64,000 bases of DNA from Arenibacter sp. 6A1 (GCF_012272855.1 NZ_JAAXCQ010000006.1:124001-188000), one strand, 5' to 3'. Positions 19,275 to 28,968 are shown, counted from the stretch's first letter. Numbers and translations: made by a program. Notes: a model not told the origin generated them from the sequence alone.

Positions 19275-19350
19275 CACATTATTTAGACCTATTGAAAGCC
19301 TGTTCTTAGTGGAGTGCTTCTTCAATAGGTCTCATAAAATTATAAATTAG

Positions 19351-21207
19351 ATGGAAGAAAAGAAGTTAGATATTAATTCCATAATCGGCTTTGTGCTGAT
19401 TTTCGGGATTCTTATTTTTATGTTTTGGCAAAATCAGCCAACCCCTGAAGAGCTTGAAGCCCAAAAGGCTAAACAAGAACAATTGCAAGCTGCGAAAAAA
19501 GCAGAGGAGGCCGCAGGGGAATTTAAAATCGCTGAGCCTAAAGAAATAAATCTACAGGATTCTACGGCAATAGCCAATTACAAAAGTGCTATTGGAGCAT
19601 TTGGCTTTACAGCTCCGTCCAATGAGACTACCATATTAGAAAATGACTTGGTATACTTAGAGATAAGTAATAAAGGTGGACAGATCATTGAAGCAAAGAT
19701 GAAGGAATTTGTGACCTACGATTCTATTCCTGTTTATCTTGTCAAGGATGGTAATGCCAATTTTGGACTTACTTTTACCACTACGGACAATAGATTGTTA
19801 AATACAAATGATCTGTATTTTGAGCCTACCCTTACTACCGTTGGTGATAACCAAGTGCTTTCTATGAAAGCAAAGGTGGCTTCTGATAAGTTTTTGGAAT
19901 ATCGTTACGAAATGAAATCCGATGAGTATTTGGTCGGATTTACGGTGCGTTCCCAAGGGTTGAACCAGGTGATCAATAATACCAATCCTATTAAATTAGA
20001 TTGGAAACTTAAGGCAATACGCCACTCTAAAAGTATTCAGTACGAAAACCGTTATACTAGGCTAACCTACAACCACGATGACGGTAAAATTAGTAAATTA
20101 TCGGAGGGAAGTGAAGATGAGGAATTAGAGAAAGATGTTAAATGGTTGTCGTACAGACAGCATTTTTTCAGCTCTATTCTTACAACAGATGAAGCTTTTG
20201 AGTCCGCCAAGCTAAATTCTATCAATTTGGTAGAAGATGATAGCAAAACCCAAGGGTATACCAAAGAATTTGCTGCCGAAGTACCTCTAAAACTAAAAGG
20301 AGGAGAACTAGCTTATAATTTTAATTGGTTCTATGGTCCTACCGATGTAAAGGTGTTGGCACAATATAAAGAACTGGGACTCGAAGATTCTATCCCATTT
20401 GGATGGGGAATATTTGGATGGATTAACAGATATATCTTTACCCCTTTATATGCCTTGTTAAGTTCGTTCTTACCATTTGGTATTGCTATTGTAGTAATGA
20501 CTATTTTGGTTAGATTGTTAATGTCTCCAGTAACTTATAAATCATACTTGTCGCAGGCCAAGATGAAGGTTTTAAAGCCCGAAATCACGGAATTGAACGA
20601 AAAGTTCAAGGACAATGCCATGAAAAAACAGCAAGAGACCATGAAATTGTATAATAAGGCCGGAGTAAGCCCTATGAGCGGTTGTGTACCTGCTTTGTTG
20701 CAGATGCCGATTTTCTACGCCTTGTTTATGTTTTTCCCCACCTCTTTTGCATTGAGACAAAAGTCGTTCCTATGGGCAGAAGATCTTTCTTCTTATGATG
20801 CTATTGCTCAATTGCCTTTTACAATACCATTTTACGGAGATCATATTAGTTTGTTCCCTATCCTGGCTTCCGTGGCTATCTTCTTTTATATGATGATGAC
20901 TACAGGGCAGAATATGCCTACCCAACCGGGAATGCCAAATATGAAATTTATACTGTATTTGTCTCCATTAATGATGTTGGTTTTCTTTAACAACTATGCA
21001 AGTGGATTGAGTTTGTATTATTTTGTATCCAACTTAATTACCATCTTTATAATGTTGGCTATTAAGAATTTTATTTTGGACGAGGATAAAATTCATGCTC
21101 AGATTCAGGAGAACAAAAAGAAACCTAAAAAAGAGAATAAATTTCAGCGTAAAATGAGAGAGATGATGGAACAGGCTGAAGAACAAAAAAAACTAGGTAA
21201 GAAATAA
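19351..21207 (+). CDS. yidC: Membrane protein insertase YidC
   Basis: Inserts and folds inner-membrane proteins, alone or with SecYEG. The 618-residue protein has an N-terminal membrane segment (about 10-27), a large periplasmic beta-sandwich domain (about 80-350), then the conserved five-helix insertase core (IFTPLYALLSSFLPFGIAIVVMTILVR and following). MSGCVPALLQMPIFYALF is the family signature. The C-terminal tail is strongly basic, as expected for ribosome contact. pyrG upstream is a known flavobacterial neighbour, but a promoter and a terminator flank yidC here. Confidence 0.96.
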   Translation: MEEKKLDINSIIGFVLIFGILIFMFWQNQPTPEELEAQKAKQEQLQAAKKAEEAAGEFKIAEPKEINLQDSTAIANYKSAIGAFGFTAPSNETTILENDLVYLEISNKGGQIIEAKMKEFVTYDSIPVYLVKDGNANFGLTFTTTDNRLLNTNDLYFEPTLTTVGDNQVLSMKAKVASDKFLEYRYEMKSDEYLVGFTVRSQGLNQVINNTNPIKLDWKLKAIRHSKSIQYENRYTRLTYNHDDGKISKLSEGSEDEELEKDVKWLSYRQHFFSSILTTDEAFESAKLNSINLVEDDSKTQGYTKEFAAEVPLKLKGGELAYNFNWFYGPTDVKVLAQYKELGLEDSIPFGWGIFGWINRYIFTPLYALLSSFLPFGIAIVVMTILVRLLMSPVTYKSYLSQAKMKVLKPEITELNEKFKDNAMKKQQETMKLYNKAGVSPMSGCVPALLQMPIFYALFMFFPTSFALRQKSFLWAEDLSSYDAIAQLPFTIPFYGDHISLFPILASVAIFFYMMMTTGQNMPTQPGMPNMKFILYLSPLMMLVFFNNYASGLSLYYFVSNLITIFIMLAIKNFILDEDKIHAQIQENKKKPKKENKFQRKMREMMEQAEEQKKLGKK

Positions 21208-21237
21208 TTCAAGAAACTTGAACTTCTTATAAAAGTT

Positions 21238-21285
21238 AAGCTCCTTAATGCGCATCGGAAGATTTGCTTTAAGGAGCTTTTTTTT
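21238..21285 (+). terminator. Terminator after yidC
   Basis: 11-bp stem (21238-21248 with 21269-21279) and a 20-base loop, followed by an uninterrupted T-run to 21285. Confidence 0.85.
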
Positions 21286-21419
21286 ACCTAGGTTTAGTTT
21301 GGTAACATTTGGGATTACAAATATTGTCAATCTGTAGGGAGCATTAAACTAATAGTTGTCTACGCTTACTTTTTGTATGTTAGGGAGTATACATTTGTGG
21401 TTTAAGGATCATGGAAAAT

Positions 21420-21456
21420 AAAAGCCCCTTGGTAAGTTTGGTACCAAGGGGCTTTT
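21420..21456. terminator. Bidirectional-type terminator at the end of the FAS1 gene
   Basis: 15-bp stem (21420-21434 with 21442-21456) and a 7-base loop. On the minus strand it is followed by TTTTATTTT, so it ends the fasciclin transcript. Confidence 0.85.
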
Positions 21457-21488
21457 GTAATTAGTAAGGAAACAATTTAAGGAACATC

Positions 21489-22444
21489 TTACAGAGATGC
21501 CACAAAATCTAGTGCCGATTGCGGCAGCAACACCTTATCTATTACATGAACGACTCCGTTGGAGGCATCTATATCTACGGCAGTAATATTGGCGTCTGTG
21601 TCCGAGGCGTCTCCTATTACAAAGGTATCCCCAGTAGCGATTACTTCAATGCTATTACCCGTAAATGCAGTTTCGACACTCCCTTCGGCTAGCGCATGAG
21701 AAAATACTTCTACAGGAAGCACATGATACAATAGAATATCTCTAAGAAGATCTTTTTCTTCTTGAGTATCAAAATCGCTCAAGCTGTTATAATTGTCTCC
21801 CAAGGCGGCCAACAAAGCGGTAAAGGCCGCGTTGGTAGGGGCAAATACAGTATAGGTGCCCTCGGCGCTCAAGGTTTCTACCAAGTCGGCATCGGCCTGT
21901 TGCAAAGCAGCTACCAAAACACTTAAATCATCGGTGGCTACCGCTAGTTCCACAATGGTCTTGGCGTTCAAGGAGGCTACAAAGTCTATGGCTGACTGAG
22001 GTAGCAACACTTTATCTATTAGGTGAACTACTCCATTAGAAGCATCGACATCCACAGCAGTAATGTTGGCGTCGGTGTCCGAGGCATCTCCTATTACAAA
22101 GGTTTCCCCAGAAGCGATCACATCTATACTATTGCCGGTAAAGGCCGTTGCAACACTTCCTTCAGAAAGCGCAGAGGAAAATACTTCTATAGGAAGCACA
22201 TGGTACAATAGAATATCTCTAAGAAGGTCTTTTTCTTCTTGAGTATCAAAATCTTGTAAACTGTTATACTCGTCTCCCAGGGCAGCAAGCAAGGCTGTAA
22301 ATGCCGCGTTGGTAGGGGCAAAAACGGTATAAGTGCCCTCGGCGCTCAAGGTTTCAACCAAACCGGCATCGGCCTGTTGCAGAGCAGCTACCAAAACACT
22401 TAAATCATCGGTGGCTACCGCTAGTTCTACAATAGTCTTGGCAT
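21489..22444 (-). repeat. Tandem 477-bp duplication encoding FAS1 domains 3 and 4
   Basis: Two adjacent copies (about 21489-21967 and 21968-22444) align in register with a 477-base period and are nearly the same at the DNA level, including the borders. Domains 1 and 2 are clearly less similar. Confidence 0.85.
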
Positions 22445-23507
22445 TCAAGGAGGCTACAAAGTCTATGGCCGACTGCGGTAGTAGTACCTTGTCAATGGTA
22501 TGGGCTACACCGTTAGTAGCCAAAATATCAGTGGCAGTAATATTTGCGTCTGTATCAGAGGCGTCTCCTATTACAAAGGTATCGCCAGAAGCAATCACTT
22601 CAATACTATTATTGACATAGGCGGTAGCTACCATCCCTGGCGCCAAATCAGCAGCCAATACCTGTACAGGAAGAACGTGGTATAGCAATATGTCTTTCAA
22701 TAACATGATTTCGGCTTCCGTGTCAAAATCATCCAAACTATTGTAATCATCACCAAGTACATTTAATAAAGCCACAAAAGCATCATCGGTTGGGGCAAAA
22801 ACGGTAAAGGGACCGTCACCACTTAATGTAGTTGCTAAATCGGCTTTAATAACCGCTGCTTCTAAAATGGATAGACTTTCAGTGGCTACTACAATTTCTA
22901 CAAGGTTATTGGTGGGCTCTTCTTCATTTAAGGCGTCCAAAACGCTTTGCGGAACCAATACCTTATCTATAATATGTACAATACCATTGTTAGCGACAAT
23001 ATCGGCAGAAATAACTTTGGCATCCGTATCGGTTGCATCATCTATAAATATGTCAGTACTGATACCTACGGTAAGTTTTTCGCCCTGAACGGTCGTCAGT
23101 TCTTGGCCATTGGTTAGGATGGATGAATCTGCGGCTGCGCCAGCAATAACATGATAGGTCAGGATTTCTGCCAACAAGGCTCTTTTTTCATCGGTATCAA
23201 AATCCTCCAAACTATTATAATCGTCTAAACTCGCCAAGAGAGCGTCAAAAGCTTCATTGGTGGGAGCAAATACGGTAAAGGGCCCTTCGCCACTTAAGGT
23301 AGCGACTAAATCGTTGGCAGTGCTCTCGTCTGCCTTTAGCAAAGCTTTCACTAATAGGTTTAGTGAAGACGCGCCTTGAGCTGTTTGTACTATGTTTTTA
23401 GTTTGTGGAAAGTCGGTGTTGGCATTGTCGTCATTGTCGCAAGAGAAGACTAGTAACGCCATGAGCATTAAGGAAACAGCTTTGAGTAATCCAAATAAAT
23501 TTTTCAT
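21489..23507 (-). CDS. Lipoprotein with four fasciclin (FAS1) domains
   Basis: Surface adhesion-type protein. Signal peptide with lipobox LLVFSC (Cys23), then an acidic linker and four FAS1 domains at about residues 38-195, 197-355, 356-514 and 515-672. Each has the H1 box (GPFTVFAPTNEAF or a variant), the 'YHV' motif and the H2 box (NGVVHVIDKVLLPQS). Domains 3 and 4 are exactly 159 residues (477 bp) apart and differ at only about 13 residues, which points to a recent duplication. Domain 1 is the most divergent. A palindrome ACAATATATATTGT lies 20 bases upstream. The binding partner is unknown; FAS1 repeats usually mediate cell or matrix adhesion. Confidence 0.92.
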   Translation of the reverse strand: MKNLFGLLKAVSLMLMALLVFSCDNDDNANTDFPQTKNIVQTAQGASSLNLLVKALLKADESTANDLVATLSGEGPFTVFAPTNEAFDALLASLDDYNSLEDFDTDEKRALLAEILTYHVIAGAAADSSILTNGQELTTVQGEKLTVGISTDIFIDDATDTDAKVISADIVANNGIVHIIDKVLVPQSVLDALNEEEPTNNLVEIVVATESLSILEAAVIKADLATTLSGDGPFTVFAPTDDAFVALLNVLGDDYNSLDDFDTEAEIMLLKDILLYHVLPVQVLAADLAPGMVATAYVNNSIEVIASGDTFVIGDASDTDANITATDILATNGVAHTIDKVLLPQSAIDFVASLNAKTIVELAVATDDLSVLVAALQQADAGLVETLSAEGTYTVFAPTNAAFTALLAALGDEYNSLQDFDTQEEKDLLRDILLYHVLPIEVFSSALSEGSVATAFTGNSIDVIASGETFVIGDASDTDANITAVDVDASNGVVHLIDKVLLPQSAIDFVASLNAKTIVELAVATDDLSVLVAALQQADADLVETLSAEGTYTVFAPTNAAFTALLAALGDNYNSLSDFDTQEEKDLLRDILLYHVLPVEVFSHALAEGSVETAFTGNSIEVIATGDTFVIGDASDTDANITAVDIDASNGVVHVIDKVLLPQSALDFVASL

Positions 23508-23935
23508 GAGATTGTTTTTAAAGGTTTACAATATATATTGTTTAATAAAATCGAGGGAATGTTAAACAAAAATAATAATAAATAAAACAACAACGATAGT
23601 GTTTGATAATAAATATTTTATAACTGACTAAAAATTAACATTATATGGGTGTTTTTTAAGATATGTGAGGGTGTTTTTTGCAAAACGTGTGCTAGTTGGA
23701 AGGGAAAGAAGGTACTTATGATTGCTAACGACAAGTGTATGGAAAATGGATAGAAGATATTTTTTAGGGTATTCAAGTTCCATTTTTGTATTTTTGCATA
23801 TTGTATTTGCTACAATATAACAAATATGTCTAGGGGCCAGCAGGAGTGTTATTTTTATTGATCACCATGAAAATCAGGAAATTATAAAGAGCTTCGGCAA
23901 AGGGCTTGGGCAATATAAATATTATAAATAAATAG
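23508..23935. other. 428-base divergent intergenic region between the FAS1 gene and mnmA
   Basis: No RNA gene or ORF seen. It carries a 14-base palindrome ACAATATATATTGT (23528-23541) near the FAS1 start and an inverted repeat ATATTGTA-5-TACAATAT (23798-23805 and 23811-23818) on the mnmA side. There is a -7-like box on the minus strand (CAAAAATA on plus, 23567-23574) and TATTTTTG (23789-23796) on the plus strand. Confidence 0.5.
23798..23818. promoter_or_regulatory. Inverted repeat in the mnmA upstream region
   Basis: Arms ATATTGTA and TACAATAT with a 5-base centre, just downstream of a TATTTTTG box. The same ACAATAT/ATATTGT half-sites form the palindrome at 23528-23541 in front of the divergent FAS1 gene. 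This may be a regulator site; no regulator is identified. Confidence 0.3.
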
Positions 23936-25126
23936 ATGAAAAAAGTTGTTGTCGGTCTTTCGGGGGGCGTAGATTCTAGTGTTACTGCATATCTTTTGCA
24001 GCAACAGGGCTATGAGGTGATTGGGCTTTTTATGAAGAATTGGCACGATGATTCCGTGACAATATCCAATGAATGTCCATGGTTGGAAGATAGTAATGAT
24101 GCACTTATAGTAGCCGAAAAGTTAGGTATTCCCTTTCAAACCGTAGATTTAAGTGAACAATATCAGGAACGTATTGTAGATTATATGTTTAAGGAGTACG
24201 AAAAGGGGAGGACTCCCAATCCGGACGTACTTTGCAATAGGGAAATAAAATTCGATGTTTTTATGAAGATAGCCCTGCAACTGGGAGCCGATTATGTGGC
24301 GACAGGTCATTATTGCAGAAAGGGTGTTATTGTTCATGAAGATGGTTCTGAAACCTATCAGTTATTGGCAGGAGCCGATAATAATAAGGATCAGTCTTAT
24401 TTCCTTTGCCAACTTTCCCAAGAGCAGTTGGCCAAAACATTGTTTCCTATTGGGGAACTTTTAAAGCCCGAGGTTCGTAAAATTGCAGCAGAAAATGACT
24501 TGATCACGGCTGATAAGAAAGATTCTCAAGGGCTGTGTTTTATAGGAAAGGTTCGGTTGCCCGATTTTTTACAGCAAAAATTAAAGCCTAAAAAAGGAGT
24601 CATTGTAGAGGTGCCAGCTGTAAACGAACTATATCACCATACCGTTCCTTCTTTTGCAGGAAAGGAAGAAGAATTGGCCTTTTATGCAGAAAAACCTACC
24701 TATCAGCTTAGCGATGGAAAAGTGGTGGGCGAGCATCAAGGAGCTCATTATTTTACGAAAGGTCAGCGAAAAGGATTGGACGTAGGAGGAACCAAAGAAC
24801 CCTTATTTGTGATAGAAACCGATGTAGCTGAAAATGTGATCTATACGGGCCAGGGAAAAAGTCACCCAGGGCTGTATCGCAGAACCTTGTTCGTGGGTAA
24901 TGATGAACTGCATTGGGTACGTAAGGACTTGGCATTGGATATAGATGAGACCATGGAAGTAATGGCTAGGATTAGATACCGACAGCCGCTACAGAAGGCC
25001 ACCCTATATAAGGTGAATGGTGGATTGTATGTGGATTTTGACGAAAAACAGTCGGCTATTACCGAAGGTCAATTTGTAGCTTGGTACATAAAAGATGAAC
25101 TCATAGGCTCTGGAGTAATCTCCTAA
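23936..25126 (+). CDS. mnmA: tRNA-specific 2-thiouridylase MnmA
   Basis: Thiolates U34 of tRNAs for Lys, Glu and Gln. The 396-residue protein has the PP-loop GLSGGVDSS (7-15), the catalytic Cys100 in [12 protein letters not shown] and the second catalytic Cys201 in [11 protein letters not shown]. The tRNA-binding segments ATGHYCR and DQSYFL are present. The C-terminal beta-barrel carries the usual GQFVAWY. It is slightly longer than E. coli MnmA owing to an insert around residues 220-245. It has its own upstream region and a terminator, so it appears monocistronic. Confidence 0.96.
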   Translation: MKKVVVGLSGGVDSSVTAYLLQQQGYEVIGLFMKNWHDDSVTISNECPWLEDSNDALIVAEKLGIPFQTVDLSEQYQERIVDYMFKEYEKGRTPNPDVLCNREIKFDVFMKIALQLGADYVATGHYCRKGVIVHEDGSETYQLLAGADNNKDQSYFLCQLSQEQLAKTLFPIGELLKPEVRKIAAENDLITADKKDSQGLCFIGKVRLPDFLQQKLKPKKGVIVEVPAVNELYHHTVPSFAGKEEELAFYAEKPTYQLSDGKVVGEHQGAHYFTKGQRKGLDVGGTKEPLFVIETDVAENVIYTGQGKSHPGLYRRTLFVGNDELHWVRKDLALDIDETMEVMARIRYRQPLQKATLYKVNGGLYVDFDEKQSAITEGQFVAWYIKDELIGSGVIS

Positions 25127-25249
25127 TTACGAGAAGTACCCTGTCAATGTCAAGGTGTTATGGTTCAATTTAGTTGCGTAGAAAATTGACTAGTAGTCGG
25201 TAGATGGCAAGAATATAAGAACTGCTGTTTAAGAAACATAAACTTATAG

Positions 25250-25323
25250 AAACAGCCCGTTTACAAGGTGTTAAGAGAATAATTTTTATTCCTTGACCTT
25301 TTATAAACGGGCTGTTTTTTTTT
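25250..25323 (+). terminator. Long-loop terminator after mnmA
   Basis: 14-bp stem (25250-25263 with 25304-25317) closing a 40-base loop and followed by a T-run to 25323. The T-run abuts repeat copy 2. Confidence 0.65.
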
Positions 25324-25403
25324 GCGTTAGGGACCGCGGCGGCATCCCCGTAGCAGAGCGAGGGATATAGCCAAGGGCCTGCCCGACGAAGGAGGGAACG
25401 CCC
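25324..25403 (-). repeat. 80-bp GC-rich palindromic repeat, copy 2 (inverted)
   Basis: Reverse complement of the element at 16137 and 63061, with 5 differences from copy 3, 4 of them in the loop of the inner hairpin. It begins on the base after the T-run of the mnmA terminator. Confidence 0.9.
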
Positions 25404-25681
25404 AAAGCATAGACCATCAAATATAGAAAAACCCTGACCTTGCTATTGTCCTCCAATACTTGCCGATCTTAATACTATTACAGCGTTCCATACTAAAAAC
25501 CTATCGTTTTCCAGATAGGGAATGTGTTTTTTAGCGGTTGTAATCCAAAGTAGGAAACCGTATCTTGGAATCCACAAAAGTTGAAGTCAAGGCTTAATTT
25601 TCGAAGAATATTTTAGGAGTGCGTCTCCTAATATTGAGCCATGGGATAGCTTTATGGAAGGTTTAAATTTAGCAAGAACAG

Positions 25682-26623
25682 ATGGAAAATAGGATTACAA
25701 AACTTTTCGGTATTCAGTATCCGATAGTACAGGCAGGTATGGTTTGGGCAAGTGGATGGCGATTGGCCTCTGCAGTATCCAATGCTGGAGGCTTGGGTAT
25801 TATCGGGGCCGGTTCTATGTATCCGGAGGTGTTGCGAGAGCATATTCTAAAATGTCAAAAAGCAACGGACAAGCCATTTGGGGTCAATATCCCCATGTTA
25901 TATCCGGATATTGATAAATTGATGGAAATTATTGTAGCATTAGGGGTTAAGATTGTTTTTACATCGGCAGGAAACCCGAAGACCTGGACCTCCTTTTTAA
26001 AAGAAAAAGGCATTACCGTGGTGCATGTGGTAAGCAGTGTCAAGTTTGCCCAAAAGGCGCAAGAAGCAGGGGTAGATGCGATTGTGGCCGAAGGTTTTGA
26101 GGCTGGTGGGCATAACGGACGGGACGAAACAACAACCATGACCCTTATTCCTGCCGTCAAAGAAAAGATTTCTATTCCTTTAATCGCCGCTGGAGGTATT
26201 GCTACCGGGGCCGCGATGTTGGCGGCCATGGTGCTTGGTGCCGATGGGGTGCAGGTAGGAAGTAGGTTTGTTGCCAGTGAGGAAGCTTCGTCTCATCCCT
26301 CATTTAAACAAAAAGTGGTAGAGGCAGGGGAAGGAGATACGCAGCTGACGCTAAAGGAATTGGCGCCTGTAAGACTTTTGAAAAATAAATTTTATCAAGA
26401 TATTCAACAACTCTATGCCAAAGGACCTTCTGTGGAAGAACTAAAGGCTTTATTGGGGCGTGCTCGTGCCAAAAAAGGAATGTTCGAAGGGGATATGGAA
26501 GAGGGGGAACTAGAAATTGGTCAGGTTGCCGCTTTAATCCACAATATTAAACCCGCAGCAGGGATTGTAGCGGATATGATGGCAGAGTTTTCATCGGCAA
26601 AAAATAATGTTCTAATGCTTTAA
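25682..26623 (+). CDS. Nitronate monooxygenase / FabK-like FMN enzyme
   Basis: A 313-residue TIM-barrel flavoprotein of the NPD (2-nitropropane dioxygenase) family. Motifs are the N-terminal PIVQAGMVWASGW, the central VAEGFEAGGHNGRDE with the catalytic-type His, and the FMN-phosphate loops IPLIAAGGIATGAAM and GADGVQVGSRFVASEEA. The family includes nitronate monooxygenases and the enoyl-ACP reductase FabK, and these cannot be separated by eye. It is cytoplasmic. The gene converges on the DinB-fold gene, with about 40 bases between their stops. Confidence 0.82.
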   Translation: MENRITKLFGIQYPIVQAGMVWASGWRLASAVSNAGGLGIIGAGSMYPEVLREHILKCQKATDKPFGVNIPMLYPDIDKLMEIIVALGVKIVFTSAGNPKTWTSFLKEKGITVVHVVSSVKFAQKAQEAGVDAIVAEGFEAGGHNGRDETTTMTLIPAVKEKISIPLIAAGGIATGAAMLAAMVLGADGVQVGSRFVASEEASSHPSFKQKVVEAGEGDTQLTLKELAPVRLLKNKFYQDIQQLYAKGPSVEELKALLGRARAKKGMFEGDMEEGELEIGQVAALIHNIKPAAGIVADMMAEFSSAKNNVLML

Positions 26624-26665
26624 TATCGTTGGTATTCCTTGTGATGGGCTAGTTTTTTCACGAAT

Positions 26666-27187
26666 CTATGTCGGTTGCAATACACGAACGGTAACCAGTA
26701 ATTGCCCAATATGGCGTTGACTGTGTTCTGCGGCGTGAAATAAAAGACCCAGTACCGTAGAAGGCAATTTTTTTCGACCGACGGTTCGGGGCAGAGTGAG
26801 TTCCGACTCTGGTAGTTGTTGGAAAAATAAAAGCGCTTCTTCTACCTTTTTATCAAAATTGCTTACCAGATCGGCAAGGGTTATTTGTGGGTTTGGATCG
26901 CCTTCTTGTCTTAGATACTGAAATTGTTGTTCGGAGAGCGATTTCTCTTGTGCATAGCTAAGCATCCGGTCCAAGACCCCGGTGATATGCTGCATATGAA
27001 ATCCTACCGAGGCACAACCGGAAGGTTTTTCCCAAAGTAAACTGTCCGGGAAATCGGTGGTGTATTTGCCGAGTTCTTCCCTAGATTGCAGCAAAGCATG
27101 GGCTGCTGGTTGTAATACGGCAGGAATCCCGTCAAGGGGACCCCTAAGCCAAAATTCGGGCTGTTGTGGAATGGGGGTTTTGGTCAT
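26666..27187 (-). CDS. DinB-family putative metal-dependent enzyme
   Basis: The start is the ATG at 27187 (MTKTPIPQQPEFWLRG), giving 173 residues. A longer reading frame to 27517 exists, but its extra part overlaps the DUF2007 gene in another frame and looks non-coding. The four-helix DinB/YfiT fold has the expected metal ligands: a histidine in GFHMQHITGV and two in FHAAEHSQRHIGQ. Such proteins are often thiol (bacillithiol) transferases or related hydrolases. With bshC in this window a bacillithiol link is plausible but inferred. It lies 5 bases after the DUF2007 gene, so the two form an operon. Confidence 0.82.
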   Translation of the reverse strand: MTKTPIPQQPEFWLRGPLDGIPAVLQPAAHALLQSREELGKYTTDFPDSLLWEKPSGCASVGFHMQHITGVLDRMLSYAQEKSLSEQQFQYLRQEGDPNPQITLADLVSNFDKKVEEALLFFQQLPESELTLPRTVGRKKLPSTVLGLLFHAAEHSQRHIGQLLVTVRVLQPT

Positions 27188-27192
27188 AGGGA

Positions 27193-27429
27193 TTATTGAG
27201 AATCTATAGCGGCTAGTATTTTTTGGACAAGGTTCTTGGCTTTGTCTGCTTCCGTAAGCTGGACATAAATTTCTAGATCTCCCTGCATTGGAGAAGCAAA
27301 GCCGGCCAGCCGTCCTGATTCCGACTCGTCTTTTACTATCGGATTGATCCCGGATAGTTTTAATTCTGCTATAATCCGACTTGCAATAATAAAATTGCCG
27401 GAAAAAATATGGTTGTAATCGGAATTCAT
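27193..27429 (-). CDS. DUF2007 putative signal-transducing protein
   Basis: A 78-residue protein: IFSGNFIIASRIIAELKLSGINPIVKDE is the DUF2007 core, a ferredoxin-like fold related to PII-type proteins. The rest, LEIYVQLTEADKAKNLVQKIL, completes the domain. The role is unknown. It is 5 bases upstream of the DinB gene, so co-expression is likely. Confidence 0.75.
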   Translation of the reverse strand: MNSDYNHIFSGNFIIASRIIAELKLSGINPIVKDESESGRLAGFASPMQGDLEIYVQLTEADKAKNLVQKILAAIDSQ

Positions 27430-27633
27430 AGGTTGCTGTTTTAATCTGCGAGGATCTTCCCTTATAAATGTACAAAAAATTACAGGTCTCCAAAACTAAA
27501 AACTCCGTCTTACACAAGTATAGTAGGTAGAATGGAATACTTTTCCTTTTTATGAAATCTATGGTGGGCTATATATTATAGCTGCTCTTGGTCTATAGGC
27601 TACTTGCTTTACGCTAAAGAGTAGGGAATGCTT

Positions 27634-28968
27634 TTAGAGTAATCCTCTTGCTTTTATTTCCAGATACTTGTTAATCGTATCGATGGTCAGGTTTTCGGGT
27701 TTGGTGAGGATGGTTTGTATCCCGTGTTTCCGCAATTCGTTTACGATCAATTTCTTTTCATAAACGAATTTTTCAGCGATCGTTTTTTCAAATATTTGAT
27801 GGGTAGTTTGTGCTTTTTCATTCATAAAAGCTGTCAGGGCCGAGTTTTCGAAAAAAATAACCACCAATAAATGTTGTTTTGAAATCCCTTGCAAATAAGG
27901 GAGCTGCCTTTGTAAGGCGTCCAAGGTTTCAAAATTTGTATAGAGGAGTAATAAACTTCGGTGAGTAAGACGTCGCTTAATTTGGGCGTATAGTCTACCG
28001 TAATCGCTCTCGACAAAGTTGGTTTTTAAATTGTACAAGGTCTCTAGAATAAGATTCATTTGCGAACTGCGTCTTTCGGCTACCACTACATTTTCTATGG
28101 TATAGCTAAAGGCAAACATACCGGCTTTATCTTGCTTTTTTAGGGCAATATTAGAGATAACTAAGGTGGCGTTTATGGCATAGTCCAATAAGCTTAGCCC
28201 CTCAAAAGGCATCTTCATAATCCGACCCTTGTCGATAACCGAATAAATGGGCTGCGATTTTTCGTCCTGATATTGGTTCACCATCAACTGACCTTTTTTG
28301 GCGGTCGCCTTCCAATTGATGTTTCGTATGTCATCGCCCTGGACATAATCTTTAATATGCTCAAATTCCATCGTATGGCCTATACGTCTTATTTTTTTTA
28401 AGCCGTGCTCAAAAAGGCGGTTCGAAAATGCCAATAATCCATATTTGCGCAATTGTAAAAAAGAGGGGTAAACAGCTAGTTGTTGTTCCTTGTTAAAAGG
28501 AAATTTTTTAGAAACCAATCCAATAGGCGATTTCGCAAAGACATTTAGGAAACCGAAGGTGTATACACCTCTTTCCGTAGGACGTAGAGAGTAGGTGAAT
28601 GTTTTATGTTCGCCCTTTTTAAGGCTTGTTTTTATTTTAAAATCACGTTTTTGAAACTGATGGGGAATTTCATCCAAGACTTTTATTTCAGCCGTAAAAA
28701 GAAATGAATTGGAAAGTGATACTTTAACTTCGTTTTCATCACCGTTAGACAATTTTTCGGGCACTAATCGGCTAGCATCAACACCTCCTTTAGAGCCAAA
28801 AAGCAATAGAATATCTGTAAGTAGGAATACTAGGAATACATAACACAGTAGCTTTATAGCTCCAAAAACATCCGGTATCAGATAGGAGGTCAAAAAGCCA
28901 AGGACAAGGCCAGTCAATACCAAAAAACATCGACCTTCTAAATAGAGGTTTTTAAAGAGCTGTTTCAT
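27634..28968 (-). CDS. DUF58 membrane protein of the MoxR cluster
   Basis: The 444-residue product begins with two membrane segments (about 14-32 and 38-56). A beta-rich domain follows, then the DUF58 core with KDYVQGDDIRNINWKATAKKGQLMVNQY (about 207-234), the signature block of the family, and a von Willebrand A-like fold in which the metal site is altered. DUF58 proteins are the usual partners of MoxR AAA ATPases. This is the last gene of the six-gene operon, separated from the MoxR gene by 117 bases with no clear signal. No terminator is evident after it. Confidence 0.85.
   Translation of the reverse strand: MKQLFKNLYLEGRCFLVLTGLVLGFLTSYLIPDVFGAIKLLCYVFLVFLLTDILLLFGSKGGVDASRLVPEKLSNGDENEVKVSLSNSFLFTAEIKVLDEIPHQFQKRDFKIKTSLKKGEHKTFTYSLRPTERGVYTFGFLNVFAKSPIGLVSKKFPFNKEQQLAVYPSFLQLRKYGLLAFSNRLFEHGLKKIRRIGHTMEFEHIKDYVQGDDIRNINWKATAKKGQLMVNQYQDEKSQPIYSVIDKGRIMKMPFEGLSLLDYAINATLVISNIALKKQDKAGMFAFSYTIENVVVAERRSSQMNLILETLYNLKTNFVESDYGRLYAQIKRRLTHRSLLLLYTNFETLDALQRQLPYLQGISKQHLLVVIFFENSALTAFMNEKAQTTHQIFEKTIAEKFVYEKKLIVNELRKHGIQTILTKPENLTIDTINKYLEIKARGLL

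Larger units (their letters stand above)
25127..25681. other. 555-base intergenic region after mnmA
   Basis: Holds the mnmA terminator, repeat copy 2 directly after its T-run, and then about 280 bases without an ORF. Two small hairpins are seen: CCTATC/GATAGG (25500-25519) and TTAGGAG-5-CTCCTAA (25613-25631), the latter about 50 bases before the nitronate monooxygenase gene. Confidence 0.5.

Noticed and set aside
27188-27517. N-terminal extension of the DinB gene
   Set aside because: The added part overlaps the DUF2007 gene in another frame and has no DinB similarity; the ATG at 27187 fits the domain.
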